39,613 nucleotides of DNA from Psychrobacter sp. 5A.1 (GTDB lineage: Bacteria; Pseudomonadota; Gammaproteobacteria; Pseudomonadales; Moraxellaceae). A program made the position numbers and the translations under genes. Below the pieces are notes generated by a model that saw only the letters and a program-made list of their open reading frames with translations, was not told the DNA's origin and made no database searches. The stretch spans positions 1-39,613 of the forward strand of contig NZ_JASDDJ010000028.1 in assembly GCF_030407455.1 (NCBI RefSeq), read 5' to 3'. Positions 34,423 through 39,613 of the stretch are shown here, piece after piece; positions within the stretch are counted from its first letter, which is position 1, and the number at the start of each line of letters is the position of its first letter.

Positions 34423-35031
34423 ATGGCAGTTAGTCTTCAAAAAGGTCAAAAAATCTCACTTAGCAAAGAAGCTGGTGGCGAGCTGACTCAAGTTAAACTA
34501 GGTCTAGGCTGGGATGTTGCTCAAGGGCCGCAAGATAAAAAAGGTGGCTTCTTAGGAAAATTATTCGGCGGCGGTAGCGGTGGCGACTCGATTGACTTAG
34601 ACGCCTCATGCATCATGTTCGATAGCAATAAACAAGCGGTCGATGCTATTTGGTTCAGTCAGCTAAAATCAAAAGATGGCAGCATTGTACATACTGGTGA
34701 TAACCGTACGGGTGATGGCGATGGCGATGATGAAGTCATCAATGTCGATCTCTCAAGAGTACCTGCTAATGTTGTATCACTTGTCTTTACGGTTAACAGC
34801 TTTACTGGTCAGACATTTGAGACCGTAGAAAATGCGTTCTGTCGTATCGTCAATGCCAATAACAACAGCGAAGTGGCACGTTACAATTTATCAGCACAAG
34901 GCAGCCATACGGCGATGGTCATGGCAAAAGTCTACCGCCATAACAATGAATGGAAAATGCATGCCATTGGCGAAACCGCGTCTGGCCGCACCTTCCATGA
35001 CTTGATGCCTGCTATCACGCCGCATGCTTAA
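34423..35031 (+). CDS. TerD family protein with Gly-rich insertion (TerZ-like)
   Basis: This is a TerD-domain protein of 202 residues. After the N-terminal strand (KGQKISLSKEAGG and LGLGWDVA) it carries an insertion, DKKGGFLGKLFGGGSGG (about 38-54), just before the Ca2+-binding strand SIDLDAS. The acidic loop DNRTGDGDGDDE is intact. The C-terminus differs from the other copies (GETASGRTFHDLMPAITPHA). The insertion and the ASCIMFD stretch are features of TerZ-type members. TAAGGATAC is the ribosome-binding region. It is followed by a strong bidirectional terminator shared with the opposing TerA-like gene. Confidence 0.9.
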   Translation: MAVSLQKGQKISLSKEAGGELTQVKLGLGWDVAQGPQDKKGGFLGKLFGGGSGGDSIDLDASCIMFDSNKQAVDAIWFSQLKSKDGSIVHTGDNRTGDGDGDDEVINVDLSRVPANVVSLVFTVNSFTGQTFETVENAFCRIVNANNNSEVARYNLSAQGSHTAMVMAKVYRHNNEWKMHAIGETASGRTFHDLMPAITPHA

Positions 35032-35074
35032 TTGACTCTAGAAAATTTTTGAATGTTGAATACTCTTCAACAGC

Positions 35075-35110
35075 AATAAGCCCTTCTATAATAGAAGGGC
35101 TTATTTTTTT
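35075..35110 (+). terminator. Bidirectional terminator between the TerZ-like and TerA-like genes
   Basis: A perfect 14-bp stem (AATAAGCCCTTCTA at 35075-35088 with TAGAAGGGCTTATT at 35092-35105) has a 3-nt loop, followed by T5 on the plus strand. It lies between convergent genes. Confidence 0.93.
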
Positions 35111-35138
35111 GTACCAATCGATCTTCTTGCAGCCGTTA

Positions 35139-36413
35139 CTACTTACTACCACGCTTCCAGCTAAATCCCCAATTAAAGGCTTTGTCCATTTCTTGATGAC
35201 CTTTGAAATATTGATTGATACGTTCAACATTGATACTGCCTTGCTGATTGACCAAACGCGCAATGGCACACATCGGTAGGTTACCAGCACCTTCTGTCAA
35301 ACGTGTCTCAATCGGTGATTGCTCTGGCACATGGATGGTCACGACCCCATCGGTTTTTTGCCAGTTGGGTGCGCCTTCATAAATAAAGGCAAAGATAAAC
35401 ACTTCTTCTATCTGTGACCACTGCTGACCATTGATATCGAGCCACTCACCGCCGCTGACTTGTCCCGTTCTATCATCCGCACGTAAGCAAACGTACGGCG
35501 CTGTTTGCAAGCTACCAAAGCGATTGCCCAATGCTTGAATAAGGGTCTTTTCACCATTTTTTAGATGAATCATCGCGCCAACATCCAAATCGATACCACC
35601 CGCTTTATGTTGCTTAAATAGGTCGCCTAACAAGCCTTTTTTAGGCGTTGGTTTATCACTCTCTGGACCTTGATTCCAGTTTAGATTGACTGAGATTTTG
35701 CCAAAATCATCCCGTTTTTTGAGATTGATGCTAGATTGGTTTTTGGTTAAGGTGATTTTGCTTAGATTAATCGAAGAGCTGGCAGGAATCGGTGGCGGAC
35801 TGCTCGCTTGAGTTGTGCTACCCGCTTTTTGAGTATTGATTGGACGCTGCGTGTTAATAGATTGAGGCTGACTTTGCGGTGGGTTCTGGTTTTGAGCGGG
35901 TGCATCATCTGCGATTTCGACCCCGAAGTGCTCAGACAAAGGTTTTAACCCTCCCTCGAACCCTTGAGCAATAAATCTAAATTTCCAACTGCCCTGCCTG
36001 CGATAACATTCAGCCAAAATAATGGCCTTTTCGTTGCGGCCAGCACTACTAAGCTGACACGTCATTAACACTTGATTGCCTTGTAATACCTGAATATCCA
36101 CATCACCCACTTGCGCCAATGTTTGCACACTAGAGAACGCCAAGGCTATTTTCTCAATATTCGCAGGCTGCACAGGTAGATTGATATCAAAAAATCCATC
36201 GCTGTCGTGGCCGCGAAAGCTGACGCTGCCATCGTCGCTACGTGTCTGCCCATAAAATATCATGTCGCCATCACCGCGTACTTTGCCGTCGGTCGTCAAA
36301 CGATAAGCGGCACAATCAATGGCACTTTGGCTTAAGATACGGATGCTAATATTGTCAGTTGGCAATGGCGCATTGGCACCTGCAATCAGTTTTTGGGGTT
36401 GGGTTTGACTCAT
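35139..36413 (-). CDS. terA: TerA-like protein with two TerD-type domains, 424 aa
   Basis: This is a Ter-system protein with an N-terminal TerD-like domain (about 20-170: KVRGDGDMIFYGQTRSDDG, then WKFRFIAQGFEGGL). The long acidic Ca2+ loop of true TerD is reduced there to GHDSDGFFD. A Pro/Gln/Ser-rich linker (about 172-220) leads to a second, TerA-type domain (about 222-424) with KISVNLNW, an insertion KKGLLGDLFKQHKAGG before IDLDVG, EEVFIFAFIYEGAPNW and a C-terminus ending FNWGFSWKRGSK. It is read on the minus strand, convergent with the TerZ-like gene and divergent from the ATP-grasp gene. Its start has AAAGGACG upstream. The linker is typical of flexible scaffolding. Confidence 0.9.
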   Translation of the reverse strand: MSQTQPQKLIAGANAPLPTDNISIRILSQSAIDCAAYRLTTDGKVRGDGDMIFYGQTRSDDGSVSFRGHDSDGFFDINLPVQPANIEKIALAFSSVQTLAQVGDVDIQVLQGNQVLMTCQLSSAGRNEKAIILAECYRRQGSWKFRFIAQGFEGGLKPLSEHFGVEIADDAPAQNQNPPQSQPQSINTQRPINTQKAGSTTQASSPPPIPASSSINLSKITLTKNQSSINLKKRDDFGKISVNLNWNQGPESDKPTPKKGLLGDLFKQHKAGGIDLDVGAMIHLKNGEKTLIQALGNRFGSLQTAPYVCLRADDRTGQVSGGEWLDINGQQWSQIEEVFIFAFIYEGAPNWQKTDGVVTIHVPEQSPIETRLTEGAGNLPMCAIARLVNQQGSINVERINQYFKGHQEMDKAFNWGFSWKRGSK

Positions 36414-36701
36414 CGTACGTCCTTTATATTATTGATTATGTCGTTGTCATTGGTATACTGACCATCGTCATATAGTAGCATGGATATTACGAGAATTTTA
36501 AACCAGACACACGTGATATAAGCCTTAAAACAACGCTTACAAATCCTTGCGACTATTTCATCAGTGGTATTTATAACGTGTGCCATTTGTATATAATACG
36601 TTCTGTTGAACCGTATGCCTTTGCTGATATTACTACCATATTTGTGATAGCGATGTTGACTTGCTCATTCCCCTACACCCGATGATAACGCTGAGAGAAT
36701 T

Positions 36702-37841
36702 ATGAATAACCTTGCTGAGAAAAGCGTCCCCTCAACACCAGTCGCTGCTTGGTTAGCCGAAGGTCAGTCTAGCCAGCGTGATATGCTGGAGAGCCTGCAA
36801 AACTTAAAGGATACATCTAACGACCCTTTTCATATCATTGCCTCACACCGTCATGACAGACCTGAGATTTTTGAATTTGCGGATATGGTTTATTACGAGC
36901 CATCTAACTCAATCATAGACAGTGATACGCAGACGATTACCGACCCTGTTATGCCGCGCTGGCAGTACGTATTAGAGCATGCGCAACAGCACAATGTGAA
37001 AGTACTGCTGACTGGTCGCAATGGTATCGACTATGAAGCGCACCGTGAGAAATTTGACGCCGTTGGTATTCGTTTATTGACGGGAGCAACCAGCGTGGCA
37101 GCACTGGAATCAATCGACGACAAGTTTGCTTTTATGCAGCAGTGTCACACTCACAATATTCCAGTAGCAGACGCATGGCGTTTTGATAATACGGCTGAGC
37201 TTGAGGCTTTATTAGCCGAACATGGTGACCAACCTCTATGTGTGAAACCTGTCGTTGGCATCTTTGCACAAGGATTTTGGCGACTGGACTCTGGTAAAGT
37301 AGACTGCAATGCTTACGACAGCTTTGAACATTTATACTTTACTGAAGAGAAAAAAATCAATACCGCCCAATTTGTGAATGCCTATACCAACAGCCAGATG
37401 GTACATGAGCGCCCTATTCCAATGCTGTTAATGCCTTATCTATCAGGGCAAGAGTATTCTATCGATGTGGTCTGTGAGTATGGCGATGTACTGGCCGCCG
37501 TCACGCGCCATAAAACCGGAAAGATTCAACACGTGGGTTATGAGCAGTCTGTCATGGAGGTGGTGATTCCACTGATTAAAGCCTTTGGCTGTGATGGTAT
37601 CGTCAGTGTACAAACCAAGGCCGATGATGACGGTCAGCACCGTGTGCTTGAGATCAACAGTCGCCCATCAGGCGGCATTGGTTACACGGCCCACAGCGGT
37701 GTAGACTTAACGCAAGTCGGCTTTTCTTATTGGTTAGGATTGACAGAAAAACCCAGCTTAGACGCTAATATTGAGAAAATCACGCCTTGCCAGGTACGCT
37801 CTATCATGACAAGTGTCAAAATTGAAGACGTTGCTGAGTAA
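36702..37841 (+). CDS. ATP-grasp domain ligase of the ter island, 379 aa
   Basis: This is an ATP-grasp enzyme, joining a carboxylate to an amine or thiol with ATP. An N-terminal Rossmann-like domain (about 1-130: FHIIASHRHDRPEIFEFAD, then VKVLLTGRNGID) precedes the ATP-grasp core. That core has SIDDKFAFMQQC, the nucleotide Lys in CVKPVVGIFAQGF, the adenine-side strand PMLLMPYLSGQEYSIDVV and the metal site VLEINSRPSGGIGY. Related ATP-grasp genes occur in larger ter clusters, where they are proposed to build a nucleoside- or peptide-like metabolite. The partner genes of those clusters are not in this window. GAGAG precedes the ATG, and a perfect terminator follows. The substrates are unknown. 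Confidence 0.85.
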   Translation: MNNLAEKSVPSTPVAAWLAEGQSSQRDMLESLQNLKDTSNDPFHIIASHRHDRPEIFEFADMVYYEPSNSIIDSDTQTITDPVMPRWQYVLEHAQQHNVKVLLTGRNGIDYEAHREKFDAVGIRLLTGATSVAALESIDDKFAFMQQCHTHNIPVADAWRFDNTAELEALLAEHGDQPLCVKPVVGIFAQGFWRLDSGKVDCNAYDSFEHLYFTEEKKINTAQFVNAYTNSQMVHERPIPMLLMPYLSGQEYSIDVVCEYGDVLAAVTRHKTGKIQHVGYEQSVMEVVIPLIKAFGCDGIVSVQTKADDDGQHRVLEINSRPSGGIGYTAHSGVDLTQVGFSYWLGLTEKPSLDANIEKITPCQVRSIMTSVKIEDVAE

Positions 37842-37874
37842 ATGACTGAGTAAGCAAATGATTTGAACCGACAC

Positions 37875-37912
37875 AAAAAAGGTTTTTAGATAGCAATCTA
37901 AAAACCTTTTTT
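37875..37912 (+). terminator. Bidirectional terminator after the ATP-grasp gene
   Basis: A perfect 17-bp stem (AAAAAAGGTTTTTAGAT at 37875-37891 with ATCTAAAAACCTTTTTT at 37896-37912) has a 4-nt loop. Its A- and T-rich ends work in both directions, also for the MHYT gene on the other strand. Confidence 0.92.
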
Positions 37913-37950
37913 ATCATATGCATTCTTGAATAATATTAGGCCATTTGGAA

Positions 37951-38691
37951 TTACTCACCAAATACCAGTGTTGCTTTTTTGGGCGCATTCTTAGCAGCAA
38001 TGACCCATAGCAAGCTCAATACAAACGCTGAACCAATAAAAATCATAATCGATGAAGAAATAGCACTTGCATGTGTATAGTCTGTAGACATCACATGACC
38101 CGTCATCGTCATTTCCATGGCGGCTATACCCGTATAATGCATTCCACAAACTGCCAGACCCATAATGAATGCACTACCAAAACGCTGTAATGTACCACGT
38201 AGATTGAATGCCAACCATAGTGCCGCAACAGCCGCGGCAATGGCAATCACAATGGATGTCATCAACAATGGTATATTATACGACATGGTGGCGTCCATCT
38301 GCATTGAGGCCATACCTGTATAATGCATGGCCGCAATGCCAAGCCCAGTAAGGGTGCCAGCGCCAATCAACTTGCCAACACTTGACTCGCCACGACCTAC
38401 AATAACGATACCGACAGCGACAAAACCAATCGCCAGTAACATTGAGACAATCGTTAACGCTAGACCATAAGTGACAGGCATCTTCATATCGACTGCCATC
38501 ATACCGATGTAGTGCATAGACCAAATCGCACCACCGATTGCAATTGAAGATAGCGTAACCCAAAAATACAAATCTGTTCCTGGCTTAGCAGAAGGCACTC
38601 GAATGGCAAGATTTAGGCCAACATAAGAACCAAATACGGCAATGGCGTACGAAATCAACACCAAAAATAGGTTATATTCAACTTCAATCAT
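37951..38691 (-). CDS. Stand-alone MHYT domain membrane protein, 246 aa
   Basis: This is an integral membrane sensor domain proposed to bind a metal such as copper and to sense oxygen, CO or NO. Seven hydrophobic helices are present. The three MHYT-type motifs are at 59-62 (MHYIGM), 122-125 (MHYTGM) and 184-187 (MHYTGI), each followed by a second Met cluster. There is no GGDEF, EAL, kinase or LytTR output domain, and the C-terminus is a short basic tail. It lies downstream of, and on the same strand as, the V4R-like gene, about 118 bases away. The two may form a sensing pair, which is an inference. AAAAGGCGAGAAA is upstream of its ATG. Confidence 0.9.
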   Translation of the reverse strand: MIEVEYNLFLVLISYAIAVFGSYVGLNLAIRVPSAKPGTDLYFWVTLSSIAIGGAIWSMHYIGMMAVDMKMPVTYGLALTIVSMLLAIGFVAVGIVIVGRGESSVGKLIGAGTLTGLGIAAMHYTGMASMQMDATMSYNIPLLMTSIVIAIAAAVAALWLAFNLRGTLQRFGSAFIMGLAVCGMHYTGIAAMEMTMTGHVMSTDYTHASAISSSIMIFIGSAFVLSLLWVIAAKNAPKKATLVFGE

Positions 38692-38809
38692 TTTCTCGCC
38701 TTTTACATATAAAAAAATGAGCCTAACAACGCTGTTTCAAATCAATCACAGGGCGTTGTGTACTCGTTGTTGTTTTGCATAAACATTGATTGTTCTATGA
38801 ACAGTTTTT

Positions 38810-39538
38810 TTACTCGATGGTAAATTCACAAATATTGGTACTATTAGCACCGCAATTGGTTTCTTCGACCTGAACCACGCCTACAGCAGGGTTATTTGCC
38901 AAAAAACCTTCTATATAACCCACAACAAAATGACAGCCTGAGTGGCTATGATCTGAGGGGTTGCAAAATGGACATTTGATTAAATAGATGACATTGTTCT
39001 TTGCTTTAACTTTAGAAAACCCTTTTAATGCGGGTACCAGCTCACGATTGATTGTCGTAGGCATCTTTAAGGGGCTACCAAGTGAGTAATCACGCTGATA
39101 GATGCCACCGCCAACCTTGCGTCCTAACTCATGTAATGCGGCCATGCGTCGATCGCTCGGCAAACTAGCCTCATATTGACTGACAATATCTGCTATTTTA
39201 GGATAATAAGCACCAATGGCGGATAAGACACTTTTTTCATCGAGAACCTTTTTGGCAGGTGCTGCTGATGAACTTTCGTCTTCATCTATTTCTAGGTTAA
39301 CGAGTGTGCATCCCTCAATAAAAGATAAATCATCGATTAGATCCGCTTGCGTTTTAGCACTCTGACTTCTCGCGATCACATAAATGAGGTTGCCACCCTT
39401 TTCCGAAGACTCTTGTTTTTGGGAAACAAGCTGATAACCGGCTTTAATAAGTGGTGAAATGACATTGACCAAACGAATGCGTTCGGAAGACGTTTCTAAT
39501 GTACAAGAGAATTTCAAAGAGCACTCCTTTTTTAACAT
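38810..39538 (-). CDS. V4R-like (4-vinyl reductase domain) protein, 242 aa
   Basis: The C-terminal half (about 110-242) matches the V4R pattern of small-molecule-binding domains. After a helical stretch (ALHELGRKVGGGIY) comes a cysteine/histidine-rich segment KCPFCNPSDHSHSGCHF, then VVGYIEGFLANN and the closing VEETNCGANSTNICEF. The N-terminal 80 residues look like an ACT-type alpha/beta fold (LVNVISPLIKAGYQLV). The cysteines and histidines may bind a metal, heme or iron-sulfur cluster. The start is uncertain: ATG 39538 has AGGTGG at 9 nt, whereas a TTG at 39517 (KFSCTLE) has AAGGAG at 6 nt and would remove seven residues. The gene is on the same strand as the MHYT gene and upstream of it. 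Confidence 0.75.
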   Translation of the reverse strand: MLKKECSLKFSCTLETSSERIRLVNVISPLIKAGYQLVSQKQESSEKGGNLIYVIARSQSAKTQADLIDDLSFIEGCTLVNLEIDEDESSSAAPAKKVLDEKSVLSAIGAYYPKIADIVSQYEASLPSDRRMAALHELGRKVGGGIYQRDYSLGSPLKMPTTINRELVPALKGFSKVKAKNNVIYLIKCPFCNPSDHSHSGCHFVVGYIEGFLANNPAVGVVQVEETNCGANSTNICEFTIE

Positions 39539-39613
39539 ATAGTCAATCCACCTAATAAATGTTACGATTGCTCTAAACCATAGACAACCAATTAAAGACT
39601 ATGACTTACCCAA

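Noticed and set aside
35015..35290. Minus-strand frame across the terminator and the terA-like 3' end
   Set aside because: It overlaps the perfect hairpin at 35075-35110 and the real coding frame of the TerA-like gene.
1..39613. CRISPR array, tRNA/rRNA genes, prophage or complete insertion sequence
   Set aside because: No regularly spaced direct repeats, no cloverleaf-like or rRNA-like stretches, no phage structural genes and no transposase frame were seen by eye. tRNA detection by eye is weak, and a covariance search would be needed to exclude one.

Overview
The window looks like chromosomal DNA of a gamma-proteobacterium of the Moraxellaceae, most likely Psychrobacter or a close relative. 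This is inferred from the protein styles (SppA-type peptidase, a single LolC/E-type permease with LolD, cbb3 oxidase, TtcA, QueC, RlmKL), the moderate base composition and the gene mix; no rRNA or tRNA is present to confirm it.

Layout. 1-9.97 kb: housekeeping and envelope genes, namely an S49 peptidase (-), a GTG-started ComEC/Rec2 (-) whose C-terminal metallo-beta-lactamase part has lost its metal motif, a DUF2062 membrane protein (+), a small unknown protein (-), the lipoprotein-release pair lolD and lolC/E (-), an unknown 324-aa protein (+) and an SCP2-domain protein (-). 10.8-17.0 kb: the high-affinity respiratory oxidase locus ccoN-ccoO-ccoQ-ccoP, with the 59-aa ccoQ recovered by hand, then ccoG and ccoH(fixH). 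17.1-24 kb: ttcA (-) and queC (+), both tRNA-modification enzymes; a small secreted cysteine protein; a Bcp peroxiredoxin; an orphan flavin disulfide reductase; and an MscS channel. 24.2-26.4 kb: a secreted protein of unknown role facing an atypical NarL-type regulator whose receiver has Asn at the phospho-acceptor site. 26.6-28.9 kb: rlmKL.

29.3-37.9 kb is the most unusual part. It is a Ter (tellurite/stress) island with three TerD-family genes, a DUF475/TerC-like membrane protein, an AIM24-family protein, a two-domain TerA-like protein on the opposite strand and an ATP-grasp ligase, with a glutaminase gene embedded in it. Most of the genes have their own Shine-Dalgarno sequence and strong terminators or palindromes between them, so it reads as a set of separately punctuated units rather than one long operon. 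37.95-39.5 kb holds a stand-alone MHYT membrane sensor and a V4R-like cysteine-rich protein, both on the minus strand.

Between genes there are two families of short, non-coding, inverted-repeat-ended elements: a 176-bp MITE-like element (two full copies in opposite orientation plus one remnant) and a 109/110-bp repeat (two copies). Clear intrinsic terminators are listed. No CRISPR array, complete IS, prophage, tRNA or rRNA was seen.
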